In this document: piece after piece, positions 7,551 to 16,335 of the stretch
Layout of the letters: each line of letters begins with the position of its first letter
Position numbering within the stretch: position 1 is the first letter of the stretch
NCBI GenBank assembly: GCA_934395135.1
Contig: CAKRRK010000002.1
Coordinates: 1 to 64,000, forward strand
Source of the DNA: an uncultured Eubacteriales bacterium
GTDB lineage: Bacteria > Bacillota > Clostridia > Oscillospirales > Butyricicoccaceae
Length of the DNA: 64,000 bases
Direction of reading: 5' to 3'
Position numbers and translations under genes: made by a program
Notes under the pieces: generated by a model
What the model was told of the DNA's origin: nothing
Seen by the model: only the letters and a program-made list of their open reading frames with translations
Database searches by the model: none

Positions 7551-9052
7551 TACTTCGCACCTCCATGCAACGCATAACTTAACACATCTTCCTGCGTCAG
7601 GCCGTCTTTGTTTTCCAGCACTGCCGTAAGTTCCCCTTCATGCATTACCGCAATCCGGTCGCACATTTTCATCACTTCCACCAAATCCGAAGATATCATA
7701 ACAATGGAATTTCCTTTCTTTACAATATCCATCATAATGTTATAAATCTCGTCTCTGGCACCTACGTCGATGCCCCGTGTCGGCTCGTCAAAAATATAAA
7801 CCTTCGCGTCGTTGCACAGCCACTTGGCAATGACTACCTTTTGCTGATTTCCGCCGGAAAGCTCCCGGGCCGGCTGCAAATGGGACGTAGTTTTCACCTT
7901 CAGCTTGCCAATAAACTCCCTGGCCGTTTTGGTAATGGCTCTGTTGTTCAAAAAGCCCTTTCCAAACTGGTGCAGGTTTGGCAGCGCCACATTGTCCGCA
8001 ACGCTCAGCGGCAAAACCAAGCCCTCGTCTTTTCGGTCTTCACTCAGATATACCACGCCGTCCTGTATGGTGCTGGCTATGTTATGCTCTGCCAGCTTCT
8101 TCGTGCCGTTTTCCATATAAACGTCGCCGCCGGACCGCTGGTACGCGCCAATCACGCACTTGGCAACTTCCGTCCGCCCGGAACCGACCAAACCGGCAAA
8201 GCCGAATATTTCACCTTTTTTCACATCAAAACTGACGTTTTTCAGCAGGTTTTTATAACTCAGCCCCTGGACTTGCAGCATGTTATAAGTGGGATCCACA
8301 TATGGGTTTTCAATTTTATCAAATTTTACTTCCCGGCCTACCATCAGCGTAATCAGCTCGTCTACATTGGTTTTATCCAGATCCAGCATTTTAATAAACG
8401 CGCCGTCCCGCATTACGGTGCACCGATCGCCGATTTCAAACAGTTCATTCATGCGGTGAGAGATGTATATGATGCCGATTCCCTGCTTCTTCAGGTCCCG
8501 GACAATGGAAAACAGCCGTTCCGTTTCCTTGTCAGTAATGGCAGCGGTCGGCTCATCCAGCACCAATACCTTTACGTCGTTGGATATCGCTTTGGCAATT
8601 TCCACCATTTGCTTTTGTGCGACGCTCAGCGAGGAGACCAGGGTCCGGGGATCGAGTTCTAATCCAATCCGATCCATATAAACTTTCGCTTCCTCAATCG
8701 CCTTTTGGTGGTTAATGCCGCCGTGTGCGCCATATTCTTTTCCCAGGAAAATATTTTCATAAATCGGAATATAGGGTACAAGATTAAATTCCTGATAAAT
8801 CACGCTGATTCCCCGGTCAATCGCTTCCTTCGGCGTTTTAATTTCAAAAGGTTTTCCTTCCAAAAAAATCTCGCCTTTTTCCCTCCGGTATGCGCCGGAT
8901 AAAATCTTGATCATTGTGGATTTGCCCGCACCGTTCTCTCCCAGCAGCACCTGCACTTCACCAGGCCGCACTTCCAGCTGTGCGTCGTGCAGCACGGTTA
9001 CGCCGTTGAAGCTTTTTGTAATGTTGCGCATCTCCAACAAATTTTGTACCAT
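7550..9052 (-). CDS. Sugar ABC transporter ATP-binding protein, tandem ATPase (RbsA/MglA class)
   Basis: A 500-residue fused double ATPase. The start at 9052 (MVQNLLEMRNITKSF) has GGGGAGG upstream; the frame is open further but without a better site. The N-domain has Walker A GENGAGKST, signature LSVAQKQ and Walker B VLVLDEPTAA. The C-domain has the usual degenerate Walker A LVGSGRTE, signature LSGGNQQK and YIFDEPTRGID. This two-domain form is restricted to ribose-class importers. First gene of the operon ATPase-permease-binding protein-SDR-zinc dehydrogenase, with promoter and GTAAC operator about 190 bp upstream. Confidence 0.93.
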   Translation of the reverse strand: MVQNLLEMRNITKSFNGVTVLHDAQLEVRPGEVQVLLGENGAGKSTMIKILSGAYRREKGEIFLEGKPFEIKTPKEAIDRGISVIYQEFNLVPYIPIYENIFLGKEYGAHGGINHQKAIEEAKVYMDRIGLELDPRTLVSSLSVAQKQMVEIAKAISNDVKVLVLDEPTAAITDKETERLFSIVRDLKKQGIGIIYISHRMNELFEIGDRCTVMRDGAFIKMLDLDKTNVDELITLMVGREVKFDKIENPYVDPTYNMLQVQGLSYKNLLKNVSFDVKKGEIFGFAGLVGSGRTEVAKCVIGAYQRSGGDVYMENGTKKLAEHNIASTIQDGVVYLSEDRKDEGLVLPLSVADNVALPNLHQFGKGFLNNRAITKTAREFIGKLKVKTTSHLQPARELSGGNQQKVVIAKWLCNDAKVYIFDEPTRGIDVGARDEIYNIMMDIVKKGNSIVMISSDLVEVMKMCDRIAVMHEGELTAVLENKDGLTQEDVLSYALHGGAK

Positions 9053-9228
9053 TTCAGCCTCCCCTTTCCTGTTTTGTATCACTGTCAAAAAAATGAAACA
9101 GCAGTCATTGCATTTCTCCAAAATGTAACTCGGATACAAAGTCGGAATCATGTTTTTCATGCTTTTTCCGGATATCCGTTTTCAACCTATTGTTTTCCAA
9201 ACCTCTCCCAAATTTCTTCCTTATAAAT

Positions 9229-9240
9229 GTAACTTGTTTC
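9229..9240. promoter_or_regulatory. Operator half-conserved GTAAC-type site at the ABC operon promoter
   Basis: GTAACTTGTTTC, one arm perfect and one degenerate compared with GTAAC-N2-GTTAC. It lies about 14-25 bases downstream of the -10 box at 9254-9259 (minus strand), the same position as the perfect site in the glycyl radical enzyme promoter. Confidence 0.5.
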
Positions 9241-9253
9241 TTTTATGTTTTAT

Positions 9254-9282
9254 ACTATACATCCTCTGTTTTTTATTTTCAA
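9254..9282 (-). promoter_or_regulatory. Promoter of the ABC importer operon
   Basis: Minus-strand TTGAAA (9282-9277), a 17-base spacer and TATAGT (9259-9254). The leader to the start codon at 9052 is about 195 bases. Confidence 0.6.
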
Positions 9283-9389
9283 TTAACAATCTATACGAAT
9301 AAACGTGCGCATATCTATTAAATTTACACAATCCAAAATTTTTCTCTCTTTTTTCTATGCATTTTTACTATAGATTTCCATTTCTTATT

Positions 9390-9401
9390 GTAACAAGTTA
9401 C
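9390..9401. promoter_or_regulatory. Upstream GTAAC-N2-GTTAC operator
   Basis: GTAACAAGTTAC has perfect 5-bp arms. It lies about 160 bp from the degenerate copy at 9229-9240, with the ABC promoter between, an arrangement that allows repression by looping. Confidence 0.5.
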
Positions 9402-9464
9402 TATTTTCGTTGTATTCTTTTGTCTTTTTTTCGCATAATTCCTTAAAATTTTGGCAATTTTCAC

Positions 9465-9510
9465 AAAAAAAGCGTCTGAGGTTTTAGAGAATCTTCAAAA
9501 CCTCAGACGC
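9465..9510 (-). terminator. Rho-independent terminator of the glycyl radical enzyme operon
   Basis: Perfect 14-bp stem GCGTCTGAGGTTTT / AAAACCTCAGACGC (9472-9485, 9497-9510) followed on the minus strand by seven T. It lies 16 bases after the aldolase stop codon. Confidence 0.9.
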
Positions 9511-9526
9511 CTGTCCTGCTCAATTG

Positions 9527-10174
9527 TTATTTTCCCTGTCCGTAGTGATACTTGACAAAATCCTGCATCGCCCGGATATGTTCGTCGGAAATAGGCACCG
9601 GCGTACCGCCGGCAGCACAAATCATATAGTAAATCTGCGCCGTCATTTCCAGCACCTTGGCGACCTTAAACGCCCCGTCCATATCTCCGGCTATGCACAC
9701 CGCCCCATGGGACTGCAGCAGGCAGCTGTTGGCCGTCTTCCCCAAGGCGTTTACGCAATTGTCCGCCAGTTCCTGCGACCCCGGCAGGGCATAGGGAGCT
9801 GTACGGCACACATCTCCCAGCATCTGGGCCGCCTCGTCAATGATCAGGGGAATGTCCCGTCCCATGCTGGAAAATACCGTGGAATACAGCGGATGTGTAT
9901 GGATAATGGCGTTTGCCTCCGGACGACTGCGATACACGCCCAGATGCAAGCCGGTTTCGATGGTTGGTTTCCGGCTGCCCTCCACCACCTTGCCTGCAAG
10001 ATCGCATACCACCACATCGTCTTCCACAATCGTAGAATAATCCATGCCGCTGGGGGTTAAATAAACATATCCCGTCTTCGGATCACGAACGCTGATATTG
10101 CCCCAGGTTTCCACGGTCAGCCCGGAATGAAGCATCCGAAGCCCCGATTCTACAATTAATTTTTTATACTGCAT
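9527..10174 (-). CDS. Class II aldolase/adducin family protein (L-fuculose/L-rhamnulose-phosphate aldolase-like)
   Basis: A 215-residue zinc aldolase of the FucA/AraD family. The start ATG at 10174 has GGAGG seven bases upstream, inside the end of the kinase gene; the gap to the kinase stop is one base. Seen motifs are TWGNISVRDP, TPSGMDYS, the zinc pair IHTHPLYSTVF (two His), a second cluster around SHGAVCIAGD, and an acidic HLGVYRSRPEAN block. The family splits phosphorylated ketoses into DHAP and a short aldehyde, or epimerises L-ribulose-5-phosphate. Directly behind a rhamnulokinase-family kinase, cleavage of a ketose-1-phosphate to DHAP plus lactaldehyde or glycolaldehyde is the likely job. 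Confidence 0.85.
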   Translation of the reverse strand: MQYKKLIVESGLRMLHSGLTVETWGNISVRDPKTGYVYLTPSGMDYSTIVEDDVVVCDLAGKVVEGSRKPTIETGLHLGVYRSRPEANAIIHTHPLYSTVFSSMGRDIPLIIDEAAQMLGDVCRTAPYALPGSQELADNCVNALGKTANSCLLQSHGAVCIAGDMDGAFKVAKVLEMTAQIYYMICAAGGTPVPISDEHIRAMQDFVKYHYGQGK

Positions 10175-10175
10175 T

Positions 10176-11654
10176 TCATTGCCTCCCCTTTTCAAGTGTT
10201 TTATATTGTTCTACCGTCTGCGGTTCCGCCGGAAACGGGCCGAACCGTTTTGTCGGCACCGAACGGCGCAGAATAGCCCGCAGATCCTGCATGGTTTTAT
10301 CTGGCATAAAATATCGCAGCTGCGCCGCAATGCTGCCGATGGAAGTGGATTCTTTTCCGCAGGCCACCACGGTTTTTCCGGTCCTTCTTGCCGTCAGTTC
10401 ATTCAAAAAGCCATTTTGCGAACCGCCGCCCACAATATAAATTTCATTATACTGCTTTCCGGTGGCTTCTTCAAGCTGCTCTGCCGCCACAGCGTAGCTG
10501 CATGCCATGGATTCATACACCGAACGGATGATAACGCTCCAGTCAAAGCCGCCGTTCCATTGACCGCTGTCCGTCAGATAGGCATAGATTTCCCGGCTCA
10601 TACTTCTGGGATTAAAAAACCGGGCGTTGTTGACATCAAACAGAAGCGGGGTTCCTGTGTATGCCTTGCCCATGTCCACAATCGCATCCCATGACATGGT
10701 GCATCCCCGTTCTGCCTGAAGTTCCCGGCGGATGCGCTGAATCAAAAACATACCGGCGCTGTTCTTCAGCAGAGTGACGGTTCCAAACGCGCCTGCTTCG
10801 TTGGTAAATCCGTTTTTCAGCACGGCTTCGTTTATTCGCGGCGCATCCAGTTCTGTCCCGATAAGGGACCAAGTGCCGGAGCTGATAAAAATAAAATCCT
10901 CTTCCTCCGCCGGAATGGCCAGTACAGCCGCCGCGGTATCATGGGACGGAACACACAGCACCGGTATCGCTTCCCCCGCGCCGATGGCCTCCCGCACTGC
11001 CGGAAGAAGATCGCCGATCTTCCGGCCATGCACGCCGACGCTGCAAAACAGTTCCGGCGCAATTCCCATTTTGCCGCAAACCGACGGGCTGATCTGCTCT
11101 GTGCGCACGTCCATCAGTTGGGTTGTGCTCAGTTCGCTTGGCTCATGTTCCATCTTTCCTGTCAGCATATAATTCAAAATATCCGGCATCATCAGCAGCT
11201 TTTCCGCAGCTTGCCACCGTTTTGGCATCCGGTCCCGGATTCCCTGCAGCAGATAAACGGAATTAATTTTGTCGCACAAAATTCCAGTGGCAAAAAACAG
11301 TTCCCGCTTCTGTGCTTCCGAAAGCCGGTTCAGATAGGTTTCGCCCAAGGTATTCCGGTAGCTTAATGGATTGCCCAGCAGAAAACCGTTTCCATCAAAC
11401 AAGCCAAAGTCCACACCCCAAGTACAAACTCCAATCGAATCCAGGCGGGGCACGGCCTGCACCCCTTTGGCCAGACCGGACAGCAGGCCGGAATAAATTC
11501 GCAAAATGTCCCAGTAGTCGTATTCCCGGACCCGCACCATGTCATGCTCCTCCTGCGTCAACACCTCCGTCCGGATGGTTTCTCCGTCGTACTGTCCCAG
11601 CACCGTGCGGAACGAAGAATTTCCGCAATCCAGCGCCACCATATTCTTTTTCAT
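10176..11654 (-). CDS. FGGY carbohydrate kinase, rhamnulokinase-like
   Basis: A 492-residue FGGY kinase. The ATG at 11654 (MKKNMVALDCGNSSFR) has AAGGCGGTG upstream; earlier ATGs lack a site. ATP-phosphate loop VALDCGNSS, then WGVDFGLFDGNG, the rhamnulokinase-type GTWSLIGTE block, and the C-terminal adenosine motif YIVGGGSQNGFLNELTA. GTWSLxG is more usual of RhaB than of xylulo- or glycerokinase. It phosphorylates a ketose, probably at O1, and feeds the aldolase gene one base away. No isomerase of the RhaA/FucI type is present, so the ketose may instead come from the two dehydrogenases of the neighbouring operon. Confidence 0.85.
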   Translation of the reverse strand: MKKNMVALDCGNSSFRTVLGQYDGETIRTEVLTQEEHDMVRVREYDYWDILRIYSGLLSGLAKGVQAVPRLDSIGVCTWGVDFGLFDGNGFLLGNPLSYRNTLGETYLNRLSEAQKRELFFATGILCDKINSVYLLQGIRDRMPKRWQAAEKLLMMPDILNYMLTGKMEHEPSELSTTQLMDVRTEQISPSVCGKMGIAPELFCSVGVHGRKIGDLLPAVREAIGAGEAIPVLCVPSHDTAAAVLAIPAEEEDFIFISSGTWSLIGTELDAPRINEAVLKNGFTNEAGAFGTVTLLKNSAGMFLIQRIRRELQAERGCTMSWDAIVDMGKAYTGTPLLFDVNNARFFNPRSMSREIYAYLTDSGQWNGGFDWSVIIRSVYESMACSYAVAAEQLEEATGKQYNEIYIVGGGSQNGFLNELTARRTGKTVVACGKESTSIGSIAAQLRYFMPDKTMQDLRAILRRSVPTKRFGPFPAEPQTVEQYKTLEKGRQ

Positions 11655-11670
11655 ATAACACCGCCTTCTA

Positions 11671-12579
11671 TTATCCGATGCCTGCATGGATGTGATATTC
11701 CTCCGCCATTGAGAGCACATGCGCCAGCTGACTTTTCTTTAAAGAAACCAGATCGCCCATGGGGTAATCCCGGCCAAGTCCAGTGTATTTGGGCAGCCCC
11801 AGTCGGTGATACGGCAAAAACACCACCCCATGGATGCCGGGCAGCCCGGCTGCAAAGGACAGGAACGCCCGCAGGTCCGTTTCGCTGTCGTTGCAGCCGG
11901 GTATGTATGGATACCGCACCGTCAGTTCCCCTTTGAAATGTTCGCACAGCCACCGGAGATTTTCCAGTATCCCTGCGTTGCCATGCCCCGTAAGGGCCTG
12001 ATGTTTGTCACAATCCATCTGCTTGATGTCATAAAAAATGTAATCCAGCGCATCCTGCGCTTCCTGAATGGTTTCCAGCGGTACATAGCCGCAGGTCTCC
12101 GCCAAGGTGGTAATGCCCTCTGCCCGAAGCCGCCAGCAAATTTCCCGCAGGAATCCGCTGTGCAGAAACGGTTCTCCGCCGGTGAACGTAATCCCTCCGC
12201 CGGACATCTTATAATACTCCCGGTCCCGCAGCAAAACCTCCAGCAGTTCCTCTGTGGTATACTCGGTTCCCATTCGCTGCCGCGCGTCCAGATAGCAATG
12301 ATCTACGCATGCCATGCACAGGCTGCATCGTTTCGCGTCCGTAATGTACCCATAGGGTTCCCGAAAAGAGATGGCCTTTTGCGGACAAACCGCCGCGCAT
12401 TTGCCGCAGCGGATGCACACTGTATTTTTCACCAGGATTTCCGGCAAAAGGGACTGAGACTCCGGGTTCGCGCACCACTTGCACCGCAGACCGCAGCCCT
12501 TCAGAAAGACTGCCGTGCGAATCCCCGGTCCATCCTCTGTAGCAAAGCGCTCTATATTAAAAATGGTCGCCCGTTCCAT
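11671..12579 (-). CDS. Glycyl radical enzyme activase (radical SAM)
   Basis: A 302-residue activating enzyme. It starts at 12579, sharing one base with the stop of the glycyl radical enzyme (TGATG), with GGAG just before. The radical SAM cluster is CGLRCKWC near residues 30-37 in the activase-specific form after FNIERFATEDGPGIRTAVFLKGC. A two-cluster ferredoxin insert follows: CIRCGKCAAVCP and CSLCMACVDHC, as in activases of dehydratase-type enzymes (not in PflA). GGGITFTGGEPF binds SAM. Its role is to remove a hydrogen from the glycine of the neighbouring enzyme, here Gly779. Confidence 0.93.
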   Translation of the reverse strand: MERATIFNIERFATEDGPGIRTAVFLKGCGLRCKWCANPESQSLLPEILVKNTVCIRCGKCAAVCPQKAISFREPYGYITDAKRCSLCMACVDHCYLDARQRMGTEYTTEELLEVLLRDREYYKMSGGGITFTGGEPFLHSGFLREICWRLRAEGITTLAETCGYVPLETIQEAQDALDYIFYDIKQMDCDKHQALTGHGNAGILENLRWLCEHFKGELTVRYPYIPGCNDSETDLRAFLSFAAGLPGIHGVVFLPYHRLGLPKYTGLGRDYPMGDLVSLKKSQLAHVLSMAEEYHIHAGIG

Positions 12580-14990
12580 CAAAACTCCAGTTCCTGCCGG
12601 TTGATAACGTCCATCTGGCAATCTGGGGCAAGGGAGGTAAACAGGGCGCTGTATCCCGACACCCGCACCATCAAATCCTTATAGCGTTCCGGATGCTGCA
12701 TAGCGTCCCGATACACTTCTGTGCTCACCACATTAAACTGGATCTGCTGGGCATTTTTGTAAAACAGCACTTTGATGGTGTCAATCAGCTTCTGCCGGTT
12801 TTCCCGGGTTTCCATGACGGACTGCGCCACCCGCACATTGAAAATCGCCCCCTTCTGGAACCAGACGCTGGGCAGTTTCCCTACCGAATTGCACGCCGCT
12901 GTAATTCCTTCCCGTTCTGAGCCGTTGGCGGGAGAAATGCCGTTGTTCACCGGCATTCCCTTTTTCCGGCCGTCCGGCGTAGCGCCAATGCTCCGACCAA
13001 AGGCCACATTGCCGGAAACCGGGCTTTGGCTGTAGGAGAAACAGGCCGGGATCGGTCCCTTTCCGTATTTGGAGCTTTTGCAGTCGTATCGATATGTCCT
13101 GCCGATAAAATCTTCCACTTCTACCACCCATTTATCCGCCCGGTCATCATCGTTGCCGAATTTCGGCGCCTTGTTTAACAAAAGGGCACGAATTTCCGGG
13201 CCGGTGGGCGTTGTGGTTTCATCCTCAAAATTTGTATCCAAACTGTGCATCAGCTGCGGTATGGTGAGGAGCTTTCTGTCAAATACCACATATTCTATCG
13301 CCGCCAAAGCGTCTCCTGCGCTGATGGTCCCCGCAGTCGGACCGCCGTCCGCGGCATACAGGGCGCCGCCCTCTACCAAATCCATCCCCCTGGCAATGCA
13401 ATCGTCCACCAGGGAGGACCGGAAGGCATTGATATCCTGCGCACAGTGGAGTTCGTCATTAATATGTTCGCATACTACCTGCAGATCTATAAAATACCGC
13501 AGGGTTTTCTTATATTCCTCCAGAATTTCTTCTGTGCTCCGGCAGTCCGCTATGCATTTGTCCGGCGTCCGGAAATGATAGCCGGTAACAGGATCCGTTC
13601 CGTCATGCAGAGCGATTTCCAGAATTTTTTCCACATTCAGCCACGGCCCCTTTGCGGCAAAGTCCCACTTTCCCGGAATGGACGCTTCGATACAGCCGTT
13701 GGGCACCCAGTTATAGCGGTCTTCTTCCGGGATTCCCATATTCTCCATGGTGCGCAGAAACGCCCTGTCGTTGTAAAAGGCCGGCTGACCGCCCTGATGT
13801 TTCTGCGCCGCCTCCAGCGCCTTCAGCAAAAACGCGTCGTCCGTCTTCTCGAACCATTTTACGGAGACGGACGGGGTAAACAGCCGTACATTTTCACAGG
13901 CCTCAATGCACAAATGAGATACCTCGTTCACCGCGTCCTCCCCTTCCCGGGTCTGTCCTCCAACGGCAAGGTTGATAAACATCTGATAGCCCAGGAAGAA
14001 TTCCGAATCCGGCCAGGAGCGAAGTTTGTTCAGTTCATTGCACTTAATAAACAGACATTCCACCAGCTCCAGCGCCTGCGCCCTGGTGATACGCCCCTCC
14101 CGGACATCCTTTTCATACAAGGCCCCCACATACTGATCGAACCGCCCCAGGGAAATAGAATGGCCGTTGCTTTCCAAATGCACCGTCAGCAAAATCATAA
14201 AAATCGACTGTACCGCCTCATGAAATGTTCTGGCCGGATTGCGGGGCACATTGCTGCAAATTTCCGCCAACTCCAACAGCTCTCCGCGGCGCGTTTCGTC
14301 CTTGCATATTTCTGCCTGCCGGCGACATTCCCTGGCGTATCGATCGGAAAAATTCAGAACCGCCTGATTGCCCTTCAGCGCGGCTTCCAAAAACCAGCGC
14401 TTGCGCACGTTACCCGGCTCCCGCGGATCCAGCGTTTCCAACCGTCTGGAAATCCGGTCCATCACATCCGTCAGACCCTTATTTACCACTGTTTCAAAAT
14501 CCGAAACGATGTTTCCAAGCCCCGCTGCAGATACCCAGGTATCATCAATGGCATTGGCTTCCCAGGCCTGGTTGATTTCCTCCGGCAAAGACTTCCGCAG
14601 AGATTCGTACAGAGATTTTCCCCTCCAAAAATCCAGGCATTCCAATATCTGCTCCTTTACCTCGGGATCGCACACAAACCGGTCGCCTGGCCGCTGGTCC
14701 AGGGGATACGGATCGCCATTGAGTTCCTGATACAGCCAATCTACGGAATATTCCGGGTAAATTGGGGAGGATTTGGGCCATTTGGCTTGGTTTCCTATAA
14801 TCAATTCGTCTTCGCCGACATAAATCGTCATGTTGTTCAACACGTCGTAGAACGCATCCGCCCGGCGGATCGCAATGGGTTTTCCCTGGGAGCGCTTCAT
14901 ACTTTCCGTGAAGATGACACACCGCTCCGCGCATACTTTGGGCATCTGCTCAAACAGACGTTCTCTCATTCTTTGGGTTCGCTGGCTCAT
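12579..14990 (-). CDS. Glycyl radical enzyme, PFL2/dehydratase-like clade of unknown substrate
   Basis: An 803-residue enzyme, full length for the family, starting with AAAGGAG eight bases upstream. The glycyl loop is RVSGYSALF with Gly779 near the C-terminus. The active-site Cys is C433 in PNGCIEASIPGKW with E435 two residues on, numbers that coincide with those I recall for Clostridium butyricum glycerol dehydratase. However, the position of its His164 aligns with N160 (GLGNIVSDF) and that of Asp447 with a Lys. So C-x-E chemistry is kept but the diol-binding residues are not. It is not pyruvate formate-lyase, which has two adjacent Cys. First gene of the operon with activase, kinase and aldolase; probably eliminates water or another group from a sugar-derived substrate. 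Substrate unknown. Confidence 0.85.
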   Translation of the reverse strand: MSQRTQRMRERLFEQMPKVCAERCVIFTESMKRSQGKPIAIRRADAFYDVLNNMTIYVGEDELIIGNQAKWPKSSPIYPEYSVDWLYQELNGDPYPLDQRPGDRFVCDPEVKEQILECLDFWRGKSLYESLRKSLPEEINQAWEANAIDDTWVSAAGLGNIVSDFETVVNKGLTDVMDRISRRLETLDPREPGNVRKRWFLEAALKGNQAVLNFSDRYARECRRQAEICKDETRRGELLELAEICSNVPRNPARTFHEAVQSIFMILLTVHLESNGHSISLGRFDQYVGALYEKDVREGRITRAQALELVECLFIKCNELNKLRSWPDSEFFLGYQMFINLAVGGQTREGEDAVNEVSHLCIEACENVRLFTPSVSVKWFEKTDDAFLLKALEAAQKHQGGQPAFYNDRAFLRTMENMGIPEEDRYNWVPNGCIEASIPGKWDFAAKGPWLNVEKILEIALHDGTDPVTGYHFRTPDKCIADCRSTEEILEEYKKTLRYFIDLQVVCEHINDELHCAQDINAFRSSLVDDCIARGMDLVEGGALYAADGGPTAGTISAGDALAAIEYVVFDRKLLTIPQLMHSLDTNFEDETTTPTGPEIRALLLNKAPKFGNDDDRADKWVVEVEDFIGRTYRYDCKSSKYGKGPIPACFSYSQSPVSGNVAFGRSIGATPDGRKKGMPVNNGISPANGSEREGITAACNSVGKLPSVWFQKGAIFNVRVAQSVMETRENRQKLIDTIKVLFYKNAQQIQFNVVSTEVYRDAMQHPERYKDLMVRVSGYSALFTSLAPDCQMDVINRQELEF

Positions 14991-15420
14991 TTTCAGTCTC
15001 CTTTCTTTCCCTTGCGCCGCAGCGCGCTCTTCTTTTTATGGTTTTACGGTGCAAGCGTTCGTCGTATCTTTTGTCCCGGTTCTCTTTTGCATGGAAGATT
15101 TTATTCCCTGCCGGCGGCCATGCCAAAAATCAAACCAGCAAATTCACATTGAGAGCCAAATTGTTTTGAAGCAAATCCTGAACCATACGGCAAAGTCTTA
15201 TCGCAATATTGGGGAGGTTGGTATTTTATCTCGTTTTTCCATGGCAGCATTGGACTCCCAATTTCCAATTTATCCGAATGTTATCTCGGAAGCCATCCCT
15301 CCTCATCCGGGTTCCGTACAGAAAGATTTGAAAAATCCGGCTCTATCAAAACAACAGAAAAATAGACTATTTCTCTGTTTTTCTTTCATTTTTTAAAAAA
15401 GTAACTTGTTACTTTTTTAA
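14991..15420 (-). other. Long leader of the glycyl radical enzyme operon
   Basis: About 430 bases lie between the predicted start of transcription and the first start codon. I see no riboswitch or T-box motif in it and no start codon with a ribosome site other than that of the enzyme. The plus strand is open over roughly 15092-15396 without a ribosome site. Content unexplained. Confidence 0.4.
15393..15420. promoter_or_regulatory. Large palindromic operator GTAAC-N2-GTTAC at the glycyl radical enzyme promoter
   Basis: A 28-bp dyad with 13-bp arms centred on GTAACTTGTTAC (15401-15412). It lies just downstream of the -10 box at 15428-15433 on the minus strand. The same core appears at 9390 and, degenerate, at 9229, linking the two operons into one regulon. 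The size suits a LacI or GntR family repressor; none is encoded in the window. Confidence 0.6.
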
Positions 15421-15427
15421 ATTAAAA

Positions 15428-15457
15428 AATATACTCTTTAAAAAAGAGTATTGTCGC
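15428..15457 (-). promoter_or_regulatory. Promoter of the glycyl radical enzyme operon
   Basis: Minus-strand GCGACA (15457-15452), 18-base spacer, TATATT (15433-15428). A second 21-bp palindrome (ATACTCTTT-AAA-AAAGAGTAT, 15431-15451) fills the spacer and touches the -10 box, so another regulator may bind between the boxes. An alternative promoter, TTTACA-N17-TATAGT at 15557-15529, lies upstream. Confidence 0.45.
15431..15451. promoter_or_regulatory. Second palindrome, inside the promoter spacer
   Basis: Perfect 9-bp arms ATACTCTTT / AAAGAGTAT separated by AAA. Unlike the GTAAC dyad it occurs only once among the promoters I inspected. Confidence 0.4.
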
Positions 15458-15639
15458 TATTACCAGTTTCCTTTCTTCCTTTTTGTTAAAACAGAACAAA
15501 AACCAAGTTCATTATCCCATCTAAATTCACTATATCACCAATTTATCCATTTGTAAAGTCTGTTTTTCAGCAAACGCCGGCGGCGTTTGGGAGGTTTCCG
15601 TTCGGAATGCTCTGTACCTTGTTTCTTTCTAATCTAGAA

Positions 15640-15665
15640 AAAAAAGGCAGCTCCCGCTGCCCTTT
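15640..15665 (-). terminator. Rho-independent terminator of the 60-residue gene
   Basis: Stem GGCAGC / GCTGCC with loop TCCC at 15646-15661, followed on the minus strand by eight T. Confidence 0.8.
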
Positions 15666-15682
15666 TCTGCTCTTTTTCACGA

Positions 15683-15865
15683 TTACTCCACGCCTTCTTC
15701 GTCCCCATCGTTGCGGTTATTATAGGCATAATCCGGACATTTTTCCCTTGCTTCCTCTTCCGTGGCGTATTTGCAATAGATTACTCTGCCGTCTTCCGCA
15801 TCTGCAACGCAGATTTTCTTTCCCTCTGCATCTCTCCTTCTGAAAATGCACCATAATTTTTTCAT
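15683..15865 (-). CDS. 60-residue protein of unknown function
   Basis: Sixty residues beginning MKKLWCIFRRRDAEGKKICV, with an acidic C-terminus. The gene is well supported: AAAGGAG seven bases before the ATG, a near-perfect promoter 50 bases upstream and a terminator right behind. It contains three Cys (6, 19, 31) and one more at 43, a basic stretch RRRD and a final DEEGVE. No membrane segment. I do not recognise a family. Monocistronic between aspS and the carbohydrate locus. Confidence 0.65.
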   Translation of the reverse strand: MKKLWCIFRRRDAEGKKICVADAEDGRVIYCKYATEEEAREKCPDYAYNNRNDGDEEGVE

Positions 15866-15911
15866 AACACATTCTCCTTTACATCAATCTTCAGGTTTTA
15901 TCGCTATGTTT

Positions 15912-15940
15912 AGTATAACGCTGTATTTTTTGTTTGTCAA
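15912..15940 (-). promoter_or_regulatory. Strong promoter of the 60-residue gene
   Basis: Minus-strand TTGACA (15940-15935), 17-base spacer, TATACT (15917-15912). It is the best sigma-A match in this part of the window. Confidence 0.75.
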
Positions 15941-16299
15941 GTTTTTAACAATCTTTTCTCAAATCTTTCCATCCGTCCGCGCCGGCGATGCAAGAAAAAA
16001 AAAGAGAGTCTCCAGTGCCGCGTGTACAAACGCCGATTTTTCTCAGTATACGCCCAATTATTCCTGCCGTCAACTTGTGCAGCGGCTGTCCCGCTTATCT
16101 GTTCCCAGCGATTTGCACCATGATTGTTTGATTTTTTCCTGTTTTCCGTAAAGTTATTCTATGATACGCAAAACAAATTTAAGCATTATCACCGGAATGA
16201 TTTCTGTTTTTTATTACTTTTATAAAAAATAAAATATTGGTATGTAATTTTTATTTCAGCTGCCTCGCTCCGTCAATTTTCCCGCACTCCCCCTGCCAC
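15941..16299. other. AT-rich intergenic stretch, nothing recognised
   Basis: About 360 bases between the small-gene promoter and the aspS terminator. No frame with a ribosome site, no repeat and no structured RNA motif seen. Confidence 0.5.
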
Positions 16300-16332
16300 A
16301 AAAACCCCCGGCGTTTTACACCGGGGGTTTTT
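16300..16332 (-). terminator. Terminator of hisS-aspS
   Basis: Stem AAAAACCCCCGG / CCGGGGGTTTTT with loop CGTTTTACA, ending four bases before the aspS stop; on the minus strand it runs into T residues. Confidence 0.85.
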
Positions 16333-16335
16333 GCT